From: an uncultured Clostridia bacterium
GTDB lineage: Bacteria; Bacillota; Clostridia; TANB77; CAG-508
Direction: 5' to 3'
Length of the DNA: 64,000 bases
Assembly: GCA_944392805.1 (NCBI GenBank)
Contig: CALXXZ010000002.1
Span: 62,001 to 126,000 of the forward strand
Shown one piece after another: positions 1 through 7,464 of this stretch. A model generated the notes under the pieces. The model was not told the DNA's origin, searched no databases, and saw only the letters and a program-made list of their open reading frames with translations. Every line of letters starts with the position of its first letter. Position 1 is the stretch's first letter. Both the position numbers and the translations under genes were made by a program.

Positions 1-1017
1 TGTACGTGGTAATATTCCGACTTCACATGATAATGGTCTGATTTCATCTAATGCTCTACCATCAACTCTTTTATGCTCATAAAATATCATATCTCTTACA
101 CATTTTTTCTCTAATTTATATATTGCTTCCCCAATTTCTTGTTTTCTTTCTTCTGCTTCTTCTTCACCTAATTTTTCTGTTACAGCTGTAACAATTTCTT
201 CTGATAATACTGCTACATTATTATCTCTTGTGTCTTTATCTACTTCTTGTACAGCTACTTTCATTTTTTCTGTGAAGTTTTCTTCCATGAAGTCATATAA
301 TTCATGGTCTACTGCAAATGATTTATATTCAAATTTTGGTTTTCCTATTTCTTCTTTTATTGATGAAATAAATTTACATATTTTTTTAATTTCTTCATGT
401 CCTCTTTTTATTGCTTCTAACATTGTTTCATCTGAAACTTCATTTGCTCCAGCTTCTATCATTGCAACTTTTTCTTCTGTTCCTGCTACTGTTAATGTTA
501 AGTCACTTACTTCTCTTTGTGCTTCTGTTGGATTTATTACAATTTGTCCATCTACTAAACCTACATTTACTGCTGCTGTTGGTCCTCCAAATGGAATATC
601 TGATATTGATAATGCTGCTGAAGCTCCAATCATTGCTGCAACTTCTGGTGAATTATCTTGTTCAACACATAAAACTGTTGCTACTACTACTACATCATTT
701 CTAAAGTCTTTTGGAAATAATGGTCTTAGTGGTCTATCTATTGCTCTTGATGTTAATATTGCTTTATCACTTGGTTTTCCTTCTCTTTTTTGGAATGACC
801 CTGGTATTTTTCCTACTGCATATAATTTTTCTTCATAATCTACTGATAATGGGAAAAAGTCTATTCCTTCTTTTGGCTCTTTTGATGCTGTAACATTTAC
901 CATTACAACTGTATCACCATATTTTACTACTACACTTCCATTTGCTAGTCCACATAGTTTACCTGTTTCTATTACAAGTTTTCTTCCTGCTAATTCTGTT
1001 TCATAACTTTTAAACAT
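1..1017 (-). CDS. pnp: Polyribonucleotide nucleotidyltransferase (PNPase), 5' part only
   Basis: The reading frame starts at an ATG at 1015-1017, runs left for 339 codons and leaves the window, so only about the first half of a protein of roughly 700 residues is present. The N-terminus (MFKSYETELAGRKLVIETG) and the blocks SYGDTVV-like KYGDTVVMV, FFPLSVDY and RPLRPLFP are typical of the first RNase PH domain of PNPase, a phosphorolytic 3'-5' exoribonuclease that works in RNA decay. A purine-rich site (AGGAGAG) precedes the ATG. It lies directly downstream of rpsO, the common rpsO-pnp order, and its leader carries a long hairpin, so expression is probably controlled after transcription as in other bacteria. 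Confidence 0.96.
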   Translation of the reverse strand, partial: MFKSYETELAGRKLVIETGKLCGLANGSVVVKYGDTVVMVNVTASKEPKEGIDFFPLSVDYEEKLYAVGKIPGSFQKREGKPSDKAILTSRAIDRPLRPLFPKDFRNDVVVVATVLCVEQDNSPEVAAMIGASAALSISDIPFGGPTAAVNVGLVDGQIVINPTEAQREVSDLTLTVAGTEEKVAMIEAGANEVSDETMLEAIKRGHEEIKKICKFISSIKEEIGKPKFEYKSFAVDHELYDFMEENFTEKMKVAVQEVDKDTRDNNVAVLSEEIVTAVTEKLGEEEAEERKQEIGEAIYKLEKKCVRDMIFYEHKRVDGRALDEIRPLSCEVGILPRT

Positions 1018-1059
1018 ATTTTTTTACTCTCCTTTTTTTTATTTTTACACCTATTTCCT

Positions 1060-1145
1060 CAAGTAAACTAATTAGATTGTAACCTCTATAATATCTTAAT
1101 TTCTTAGGACATTATACAAGCTACTTTTCTACTTTAGTTTACTTG
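1060..1145 (-). promoter_or_regulatory. Long imperfect hairpin in the rpsO-pnp intergenic leader
   Basis: Two perfect 11-base arms (1060-1070 and 1135-1145) enclose a second, inner set of complementary arms (about 1079-1092 and 1110-1123, with TATAAT/ATTATA at the core), so the whole stretch can fold into one long stem with internal loops just ahead of pnp. In Escherichia coli the pnp leader has a long hairpin cut by RNase III as part of PNPase autoregulation; a similar role here is inference. The TATAAT in the inner stem could alternatively be a -10 box but no good -35 precedes it. Confidence 0.55.
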
Positions 1146-1147
1146 AA

Positions 1148-1180
1148 TAAAAGAGACGCTAGCTTGTTGCAAACGCCTCT
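1148..1180 (-). terminator. Terminator-like hairpin after rpsO
   Basis: Read on the minus strand, AGAGGCG pairs with CGTCTCT (one G-T wobble) around a 15-base loop and is followed by TTTTATT. It lies 14 bases after the rpsO stop and probably gives partial termination between rpsO and pnp. Confidence 0.6.
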
Positions 1181-1193
1181 TACAACTTATCAA

Positions 1194-1457
1194 CTATTTT
1201 CTTAGTCCTAGTTTTTCAACTATTGCTTTATATGCATTTTCATCTTTTTTTGCTAAGTAGTTTAATAAATTTCTTCTTCTTCCAACCATTTTTAATAATC
1301 CTCTTCTTGAATGATTGTCTTTTTTATGAACTTTTAAATGCTCTGTTAATTCATTAATTCTTTCTGTTAAAAGAGCGATTTGTACTTCTGATGATCCAGT
1401 GTCTTTTTCGTCTCTTCTGTATTGATTAATGATTTCTTGTTTTCTTTCAGCTGTCAT
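1194..1457 (-). CDS. rpsO: 30S ribosomal protein S15
   Basis: This 87-residue protein ([19 protein letters not shown]..., then [13 protein letters not shown] and the C-terminal [10 protein letters not shown] block) is a full-length S15, a primary binder of the central domain of 16S rRNA during assembly of the small subunit. A longer open frame extends 14 codons upstream, but the start at 1455-1457 is chosen because a strong AGGAGGTG site lies just before it and because the family begins with this sequence. The gene has its own promoter at 1552-1580 and is followed by pnp. The leader between promoter and start can fold so that a hairpin loop pairs with the ribosome-binding site, which suggests S15 feedback control. 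Confidence 0.97.
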   Translation of the reverse strand: MTAERKQEIINQYRRDEKDTGSSEVQIALLTERINELTEHLKVHKKDNHSRRGLLKMVGRRRNLLNYLAKKDENAYKAIVEKLGLRK

Positions 1458-1520
1458 AATTACACCTCCTATTTCTTTTCTCCTTATACCGAGCCACAAT
1501 AATAGGTGTATTTTATTGTG
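1458..1520 (-). promoter_or_regulatory. rpsO leader: hairpin whose loop is complementary to the Shine-Dalgarno
   Basis: On the minus strand the leader contains CACAATAA and TTATTGTG (1513-1520 and 1495-1502), a perfect 8-base stem around a 10-base loop. The loop carries TACACCT (1504-1510), the exact complement of AGGTGTA in the ribosome-binding site (1461-1467). A pseudoknot or long-range pairing that hides the site is therefore possible. S15 is known to autoregulate through leader structures in several bacteria; that this is the S15 site is inference. Confidence 0.6.
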
Positions 1521-1551
1521 CTAAGTTTAAGGAACATTTTTTTACATAAAT

Positions 1552-1580
1552 ATTGTACTATACTTTTGAACAGAAATCAA
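1552..1580 (-). promoter_or_regulatory. Promoter of rpsO
   Basis: On the minus strand TTGATT (1575-1580), a 17-base spacer and TACAAT (1552-1557) form a good sigma-A type promoter about 95 bases before the rpsO start. Confidence 0.75.
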
Positions 1581-1599
1581 GTGTTTATGGTAATTTTTT

Positions 1600-1836
1600 C
1601 TATATTTCATAACTATTATTATATAATTCATCTGGACATATATCTACACCATTTTCCCATTCTATTGATAGTCCTGCTATTTTTACTGTTTTAAAAATTT
1701 TTTCATCTTTTAATTCATCAAATTTTTTAAATTCTAAATATGGTTTTACATCAAAATATTTTTTTTCTCCATTTTCAAATTTTATTTCTAATATATAATT
1801 ATTTAAAGGTTTTACATCTATAGCTTTTGGTTTCAT
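1600..1836 (-). CDS. DUF2442 family small protein
   Basis: This is a 78-residue protein with the DUF2442 pattern: a Pro-Leu-x-x-Tyr start (VKPLNNYILEIKFENGEK), FDVKPYLEF in the middle and IEWENGVDICPDELY at the end. No catalytic residues are recognisable and the molecular role of the family is not established. Its GGAG ribosome-binding site lies in the last codons of the upstream DUF4160 gene, five bases from that gene's stop, so the two are very likely translated together. DUF2442 and DUF4160 genes are often neighbours and have been suspected to form toxin-antitoxin-like pairs; nothing in this sequence proves that. Confidence 0.85.
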   Translation of the reverse strand: MKPKAIDVKPLNNYILEIKFENGEKKYFDVKPYLEFKKFDELKDEKIFKTVKIAGLSIEWENGVDICPDELYNNSYEI

Positions 1837-1841
1837 TTATA

Positions 1842-2108
1842 TCACTCCAATCCTTTTATTTTTATGATTTCTCCATCATTGTTATATGCATACCATGATG
1901 CTTTTAATTCATCTTCATGTACTACTCTCCATGCTTCAATTATTTTCATTTGTTTTTTGGGTAGTTTCCCTTCTAATACTTTTCCATCTAATGTCATAGA
2001 CATTTCGTATTCATTATATTTTATATGTATATGTGGTTCTTTATGGTGTCCTCCGATTTCTTTATACAAATAAATCAAAATACCATAAAATTGTGAAATT
2101 AATGGCAT
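1842..2108 (-). CDS. DUF4160 family small protein
   Basis: This is an 88-residue protein with the DUF4160 signature: MPLISQFYGILIYLY at the N-terminus, the His-rich HHKEPHIHIKY block near residues 21-31 and the basic GKLPKKQMKIIEAW segment. The conserved His residues and the small size fit the family, whose function is unknown. It is preceded by a strong AAGGAGG site and followed at once by the DUF2442 gene, which uses its tail as a ribosome-binding region. The pair stands apart from the housekeeping rpsO-pnp unit on one side and an ABC operon with its own terminator on the other, as expected of a small mobile module. Confidence 0.87.
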   Translation of the reverse strand: MPLISQFYGILIYLYKEIGGHHKEPHIHIKYNEYEMSMTLDGKVLEGKLPKKQMKIIEAWRVVHEDELKASWYAYNNDGEIIKIKGLE

Positions 2109-2189
2109 CTTACCTCCTTATTATATATTATTTTGATGATTTTTTCAATTTTTAGATTTAAACTTATTTGAAATAATTTAATGAAATAA

Positions 2190-2236
2190 AATAGCAAAAA
2201 CTATAGATGTATTAATATAATAACATCTATAGTTTG
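2190..2236 (-). terminator. Terminator of the ABC transporter operon
   Basis: Perfect 13-base inverted repeat (2198-2210 and 2223-2235) around a 12-base loop, followed on the minus strand by TTTTTGC. It lies 16 bases after the permease stop. Confidence 0.8.
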
Positions 2237-2251
2237 ATTTGTCAATTATTT

Positions 2252-3676
2252 TTATATTATATCTCTTCTATTAAAACTATCATACATTGTAACTAGCATA
2301 AGAATTGCACAAACTCCTAATACTCCAAGTGAAAACCACAATGATGTTGATGTTGCAAAACTATCCATTCCGAAACTTATTGGATTAATTGCATTTGGAA
2401 ATATTTTATCAGCAATATTTAAATTATTAAATGGCACAAAACGTATCCAATCTTTTTTTATGAATTGATTTATTATTGCCATTGCAATTGAATTTCCTAT
2501 ATATATTGCAACTCCAAAGCTTACAGCTACTGCTGTATTTCTTGTCAATACTGAAAGCATAAGAGCAAATAGTGCAAATATAAATACTGGAATTAGTTTT
2601 GCAAAATATAATGAAATTAAATATACTGCATTTCCTAATTCTACTACATTTCCATCTTTAACAAAAAGATATCTTTCTGTTTGAGTATCAAAGAATATAT
2701 TTCCTAATATTACAGTTAATACTGACATTACTAATGTTATTACAATTATATAGAATAATATTGATAATATTTTAGCAGTTAGTATTTTCCATCTTTTATT
2801 TGGTGTTAATGCCCAGAATTTTATGCTTCCTGATGATATTTCTGTTGATATTGCTCCACCTGCCATTACAATTGCTGTTATTGCTATTACTGCAACAACA
2901 AATGTTGGAGCTAAATATTCATAAATTGTTCTAAAGTTTTGAGTATATTCTATTGTTGGCATATTATGCTCTAATCTATATGTGTTCATTAATATAGATT
3001 CTTCTAATTCTTGTTTTCTTTCTACTGTTAAAACTTTATTATTATAATCGCTAGTATCTATACCTGTTCTTAGACTTTTTTGTGCATTTTTTATTTGTGT
3101 TAATGTTGCTGTTTTCCAATATGAATCATCTTCACTTTTTCCAATTTCATATTTTTCTTTTAAATCTAATATTGTTATTTGGTCTTTATATTCTTGTTCA
3201 CTAATTGTTCCATTATCAAATTCTTCTTTTACTTGTTGTTTTTGAATTTCTATGTATTGAGAAAAATCATCTTCTTCCAATATTTTTTCTATTTTTACTG
3301 CCTGTTCATTTCCAGAAGAAACTATTTTTTCTATTGCTTCTGATTTCCAAGATGTTTTATATGGTGATACATTATATTTTAATGACAACTTATAAGTTTG
3401 TAGTTGTTTTTCATATTCTTCTCTTGTTTGCTCATCTAATTGTTCATTTTGTAATTCTTCTTCTAAATTTTTTATAGCTCCTTCAAGAAATACTTTTCCA
3501 TCATCAATCATAGAGTCTACGCTTGTTCGATTTGATTCAGAAATTTTTTCAGAAAGCTTCACTATTGCAAGTGAACCTATTAATGCTATTAAAATTACAA
3601 TTATTAATATTTTTGTTGAAAGTTTTTTCCATGTTTTTATGTTTTCATTTACAAATAGTTTCCATATTTTACTCAT
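2252..3676 (-). CDS. ABC-2 type transporter permease
   Basis: This is a 474-residue membrane protein with one N-terminal membrane segment, a long charged, probably coiled-coil extracytoplasmic region of about 220 residues rich in Glu, Lys and Gln, and then five or more hydrophobic segments (for example TFVVAVIAITAIVMAGG and LIPVFIFALFALML) as in ABC-2 permeases of the BcrB/NatB kind. The start at 3674-3676 is chosen because AGGAGG precedes it; it overlaps the end of the ATPase gene by 8 bases, so the two are translationally coupled. Together they form a putative exporter. The substrate cannot be told from sequence; antimicrobial peptide export or membrane-stress roles are common for this class. 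Confidence 0.85.
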   Translation of the reverse strand: MSKIWKLFVNENIKTWKKLSTKILIIVILIALIGSLAIVKLSEKISESNRTSVDSMIDDGKVFLEGAIKNLEEELQNEQLDEQTREEYEKQLQTYKLSLKYNVSPYKTSWKSEAIEKIVSSGNEQAVKIEKILEEDDFSQYIEIQKQQVKEEFDNGTISEQEYKDQITILDLKEKYEIGKSEDDSYWKTATLTQIKNAQKSLRTGIDTSDYNNKVLTVERKQELEESILMNTYRLEHNMPTIEYTQNFRTIYEYLAPTFVVAVIAITAIVMAGGAISTEISSGSIKFWALTPNKRWKILTAKILSILFYIIVITLVMSVLTVILGNIFFDTQTERYLFVKDGNVVELGNAVYLISLYFAKLIPVFIFALFALMLSVLTRNTAVAVSFGVAIYIGNSIAMAIINQFIKKDWIRFVPFNNLNIADKIFPNAINPISFGMDSFATSTSLWFSLGVLGVCAILMLVTMYDSFNRRDII

Positions 3677-4583
3677 CTTTTTTACCTCCTTCTGTTGCAT
3701 CAAAGAATATTTCTTCTAATGTATGTTCTTTTGGTATTACTGCACTTATTTCCACATCTGCAATTGCTAATTCTTTGATTATTTTAGGTACTTCTTCAGT
3801 TTGTACTGTTATTTCTATATTGTTTTCTACTAAATTAGAATCTATATTAAATTTTTCTTTTAGTGTATTCATTGCTTTTTCTGTTTCTTTTACTCTTATT
3901 TCTAATTTTTCTACTTTTTCTTGTGAATGAGTAATTTCTTCAACTTTCATTAATTTTCCATTATCAATAACTGCAACTCTATCACACATTAATTGCATTT
4001 CTGATAATATGTGTGATGATACAAATACAGCAACTCCATCTTTATGTGATATTTCTTTTAATATATCTCTTAATTTTTTTATCCCTGCAGGGTCTAATCC
4101 ATTTGTTGGTTCATCTAATATTAATACTTTTGGTTTATGTAATAATGTTAATGCTAGACCTAATCTTTGTTTCATTCCTAATGAATATTTTCCAACTTTA
4201 TCTTTTGCCCTATCTTTTAATTCTACCATTTCTAGCACTTCTTGTATTCTTTTTTGGTCTATATTTCTTATTCTTGCATGTAATTTTAAATTATCTATTC
4301 CTGACATATATTTATACATATCTGGATTTTCTACAATAGCTCCTATACATTCCATTGCTTTTTCAAATTCTTTTTTAGTATCATATCCATTTACTTTGAT
4401 TTCTCCAGAATCAAGGTCTATCATTCTTAATATCATTTTTATTGTTGTAGTTTTTCCTGAACCATTTGGCCCTAAAAATCCATAAATTTCTCCTTCTTTT
4501 ACCTCAAGACTAATATTGTCAATTACTTTTCTTTTTCCAAATGTTTTATTTACATTTTTTAATTCTAATACTGTTTTAGCCAT
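3669..4583 (-). CDS. ABC transporter ATP-binding protein (BcrA/CcmA type)
   Basis: The 304-residue protein has a complete nucleotide-binding domain: Walker A GPNGSGKTTT near residue 39, signature YSLGMKQR near 133, Walker B VLILDEPTNGLDP near 155 and the switch histidine in SSHIL. A C-terminal extension of about 85 residues follows, as in bacitracin and lantibiotic-resistance type ATPases. It drives the permease encoded immediately downstream, whose start codon lies inside its last codons. An AAAGGGG site precedes the ATG. A small membrane-anchored protein of unknown role is encoded just upstream, 13 bases away, and may belong to the same transporter. Confidence 0.93.
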   Translation of the reverse strand: MAKTVLELKNVNKTFGKRKVIDNISLEVKEGEIYGFLGPNGSGKTTTIKMILRMIDLDSGEIKVNGYDTKKEFEKAMECIGAIVENPDMYKYMSGIDNLKLHARIRNIDQKRIQEVLEMVELKDRAKDKVGKYSLGMKQRLGLALTLLHKPKVLILDEPTNGLDPAGIKKLRDILKEISHKDGVAVFVSSHILSEMQLMCDRVAVIDNGKLMKVEEITHSQEKVEKLEIRVKETEKAMNTLKEKFNIDSNLVENNIEITVQTEEVPKIIKELAIADVEISAVIPKEHTLEEIFFDATEGGKKDE

Positions 4584-4596
4584 TTTTATCCCCTTT

Positions 4597-5214
4597 CTAA
4601 TACATTACTACTGAATCGGTATCTATTGCATTATTTCCATATTCATTGTATTGTAAATTTGTATATACTATTTTCCAGTTTCCGTCTATTTTTTGTAGTA
4701 CGATTTCATCACTTGATGTACTAAAACTTTGTGAACTAGTTTGTTCTTCTCCTGTTAGAGCATCTTTATATTTTTTCTCTACTTGTACTGTTGATAAAAA
4801 TGTTACTGTTACTTGATCTCCTTCAAATAGATATCCTGTAATTTTATCTATATTTCTTTTATATTTTGTTCTTATTTCATTTTCATTATTTTGATAATTT
4901 AAATTTGATATCAACATTTTAGACTGTATTTCTACCGCTTCTTCATTATCTATCATTTTTTCTGCAAGTTTTTCTTTTACTTGTTCTTCATATTTTGCTT
5001 GGTCCTCTTTTGAAATTTCTTCTCCTAACTTTTGCATATCTTCTGGATATACCATGCAGTCATCTATTACTCCAATAATTTCTTCACACTTTTGTTTTAT
5101 TATTACTTTATCTTCTTTTCTTTGATTTTCTACTCCTACTAAATATATTACTAAAGCTACTAATACTATTATTGTTAATATTGCTCCTTTATTAATCTTT
5201 TTTAAGATTCTCAT
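4597..5214 (-). CDS. Membrane-anchored extracytoplasmic protein of unknown function
   Basis: A protein of 205 residues with a basic N-terminus, one hydrophobic segment at about residues 9-28 and a hydrophilic outside domain rich in Glu, Gln and Lys. No family is recognised. The C-terminal part (YLFEGDQVTVTFLSTVQVEKKY, then WKIVYTNLQYNEYG) looks like a small alternating beta domain similar in feel to NTF2-like or DUF4829-type secreted domains, but this is a weak impression. The start at 5212-5214 is preferred over an ATG nine codons upstream because the GGGG site fits it. It sits between a DUF4116 repeat gene and the ABC pair and is likely co-transcribed with them. Confidence 0.7.
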   Translation of the reverse strand: MRILKKINKGAILTIIVLVALVIYLVGVENQRKEDKVIIKQKCEEIIGVIDDCMVYPEDMQKLGEEISKEDQAKYEEQVKEKLAEKMIDNEEAVEIQSKMLISNLNYQNNENEIRTKYKRNIDKITGYLFEGDQVTVTFLSTVQVEKKYKDALTGEEQTSSQSFSTSSDEIVLQKIDGNWKIVYTNLQYNEYGNNAIDTDSVVMY

Positions 5215-5233
5215 TTTTTCATTCCCCTTTCTT

Positions 5234-5761
5234 TTAAGCATTTAATATTGCTAAAATATCTTCATCTTGTTTTAGATTTGGTCCTAAAAACTCATAACAT
5301 TTTTTACTTACTTGCATTGCAGCTAGACCTATTTCTTTATCTTCTCTCAGTCTATTGCTTGCATATTTTATTATTATTGGTTTATTTGTAACTGCTGTCA
5401 TTACAACTTCTTTATCATCTCTCATTTCTTGTGATGCAAAATATAAAATTTGCCCTGATATTTTTAACCCTGATAATAACAATTCTTTATCTTCTAATAA
5501 ATTTTCTTTTGCATAACAATATGTCCATCCCACTTTACTAACCGATTCATATACTACTTCTCTGTCTCCTTTTAATCTATCACTTGCAAATTCTAATGCT
5601 TCTGGATTATTTCTTATTGCTTCTAATATAACTTCTTTGTCATCTCTAAGTTCTGGACTTGCAAATTCCACTAATGCTCCTTCTTTTTTTACGTTTTCTA
5701 TTACATATTCTCTGTTGTTTGAATTTTGTTTCATTCTAGTTACTTCTATTCTTTCTGGCAT
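5234..5761 (-). CDS. DUF4116 repeat protein
   Basis: The 175-residue protein is built of about five tandem units of roughly 25-27 residues with the pattern (Y/E)FAS..LR.DKEVV..A, for example ASPELRDDKEVILEAI, ASDRLKGDREVVYESV and ASQEMRDDKEVVMTAV. This is the DUF4116 repeat, an alpha-helical repeat found in many bacteria and protists whose function is unknown, probably protein binding. No signal peptide is present, so it should be cytoplasmic. The start overlaps the upstream amidohydrolase by 16 bases and is preceded by AAAGGAG within that gene, so it is translationally coupled to it. Confidence 0.82.
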   Translation of the reverse strand: MPERIEVTRMKQNSNNREYVIENVKKEGALVEFASPELRDDKEVILEAIRNNPEALEFASDRLKGDREVVYESVSKVGWTYCYAKENLLEDKELLLSGLKISGQILYFASQEMRDDKEVVMTAVTNKPIIIKYASNRLREDKEIGLAAMQVSKKCYEFLGPNLKQDEDILAILNA

Positions 5762-7341
5762 TTTGTATCTCCTTTATAAATTATTTGTCCATTTTTTATT
5801 GTATATATTATTTTTATATTTTTTATTTCATCAATTTCTATTTCTAATGGATTTTTATCAATTATTATGAAATCTGCAACCTTTCCTGGTTTTATAGTTC
5901 CTTTTTGATTTTCTTCAAAATATTGATATGCTGAATTTATAGTTAATCCTTTTATTGCTTCTAATACACTTATTTTTTGAGATTCTCCTAGCTTAATTCC
6001 ATTTTGAGTTTGACGTTTTACTGCACACCATATTGTTTCAAACATATTTGGTAATAATACAGGTGTATCTTGGTGCATTGTGTATATCAATCCATTTTCT
6101 ATTGCACTTTTAATTGGACTAATTTCTTTAGCTCTTTCTCCAAAATTTTTAATATGGATATCTCCCCAATAATATACATGTTGTATAAAAAATGATGGTA
6201 TCATATTAATTTTTTTCATTCTTTTTAATTGGTCTTTTCTAACTAATTGTGCATGTATCATTACAGGTCTATAATTTTCTGTTGCATTTATTTTTTCATA
6301 TGACTCTATCAATTGTTCTGCTGCTGCATCTCCATTACAGTGTGTTAATAATTGCATTTGTTCATTTATTGATTTTTGTACCATTTCTTCTACTTGAGAA
6401 TTTTCATATATTGGATATCCACAATATTCTTTTTCTCCTTCATATGGTTTACTGAGCCATGCTGTTCTTCCTTGTGGTGAACCATCCAAAAACATTTTGT
6501 ACCCACCAATTTTATAATGATTATAATATTTTTTTACAAATTGATTATTTTTTTCTACTATATCTTTCGCTTCTTTTAAGTCTACATAGCTTACTATATC
6601 TAAATCCAACATTTCATTTTCTGCCATATACTTTAGCAAATTAAATTCATTTTCTTTTGTTACTCCCTCTTGTGCAGTAGTTATTCCAAAACTTGCATAT
6701 ACCTTTTCTGCTTTTTTTATTAATTTTATCATTTGTTCAAATGTATTTACTTCCATTTTTTGATTTGCTTCTGTAAATGCTTTTTCTTCTAAATATCCAT
6801 TTGGAGTCTGGCCATTTTTTTCTCTTCCTATTTTTCCTCCTTCTGGATTTGGTGTTTCTGACGTTATTCCTAATATTTCTAATGCTTTTGTATTTAACAC
6901 TCCCATATGTCCTGATTTATGTGTTATTAATATTGGACTTGTTTTTGAGATTTTATCTAGCACTTCTTTGCTAGGATGTTCTTTTTCTTCTAGGAAATTG
7001 TTGTCATATCCAAACCCTATTAACCAATCACCTTCTTTCTTATCATTTTCTTGTTTGAATTTTTGCATTGTTTCTACAATTTCTTGAAAATTTGTACATT
7101 TTTCTAATTGCCCTATTCCTAATGTTTGAGCATATGCTGTTATATGACTATGTGCATCTATAAATGCTGGCATTAGTGTTGTCCCTTTTAAGTCTATATG
7201 CTCTACTTCTTCATTTTTTAATTTTTCTAATATTTCTTTTTTTGTTCCTGTTTCAATTATTTTTCCATTTTCTACAAGTACTGCTTCTACATTTTCTTTT
7301 TCTAATGTTATTATGTTTCCTCCATAATAAACTTGTTTCAT
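5746..7341 (-). CDS. Amidohydrolase family 3 protein (YtcJ-like)
   Basis: This 531-residue protein has the layout of YtcJ/NfdA-type metal-dependent amidohydrolases: a small beta N-terminus (YYGGNIITLE), the His-x-His metal motif in DAHSHITAY near residue 63, a further His in HCNGDAAAEQL, the aspartate in HQDTPVLLPN and a C-terminal beta segment GTIKPGKVADFIIIDKNP. These enzymes hydrolyse C-N bonds in exo-cyclic amides or N-formyl compounds; the substrate here is not predictable. It is cytoplasmic. A strong AAGGAGG site precedes the ATG. The DUF4116 gene overlaps its end, then come the membrane-anchored protein and the ABC pair, so a single operon running to 2252 is likely. Confidence 0.9.
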   Translation of the reverse strand: MKQVYYGGNIITLEKENVEAVLVENGKIIETGTKKEILEKLKNEEVEHIDLKGTTLMPAFIDAHSHITAYAQTLGIGQLEKCTNFQEIVETMQKFKQENDKKEGDWLIGFGYDNNFLEEKEHPSKEVLDKISKTSPILITHKSGHMGVLNTKALEILGITSETPNPEGGKIGREKNGQTPNGYLEEKAFTEANQKMEVNTFEQMIKLIKKAEKVYASFGITTAQEGVTKENEFNLLKYMAENEMLDLDIVSYVDLKEAKDIVEKNNQFVKKYYNHYKIGGYKMFLDGSPQGRTAWLSKPYEGEKEYCGYPIYENSQVEEMVQKSINEQMQLLTHCNGDAAAEQLIESYEKINATENYRPVMIHAQLVRKDQLKRMKKINMIPSFFIQHVYYWGDIHIKNFGERAKEISPIKSAIENGLIYTMHQDTPVLLPNMFETIWCAVKRQTQNGIKLGESQKISVLEAIKGLTINSAYQYFEENQKGTIKPGKVADFIIIDKNPLEIEIDEIKNIKIIYTIKNGQIIYKGDTKCQKE

Positions 7342-7359
7342 AGTACCTCCTTTTTAGTC

Positions 7360-7396
7360 AAAAATAATAATGACCATATTTTTTTACATGGTCATT
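7360..7396 (-). terminator. Terminator after recN
   Basis: AATGACCAT and ATGGTCATT (7369-7377 and 7388-7396) form a 9-base stem, followed on the minus strand by ATTATTTTT. Confidence 0.75.
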
Positions 7397-7464
7397 ATAT
7401 CATTATAATTTTTATTTTACTATATGTTTTTATTAAACTTTTATTAATATTCTATGAGAAATAG

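Noticed and set aside
230..1000. Long plus-strand open frames opposite pnp
   Set aside because: They are shadows of the pnp coding strand, rich in Leu/Ser from T-rich complement, with no ribosome-binding site.
1100..1125. Separate pnp promoter using the TATAAT in the intergenic hairpin
   Set aside because: There is no recognisable -35 box at the right distance, and the TATAAT is explained by the inner stem.
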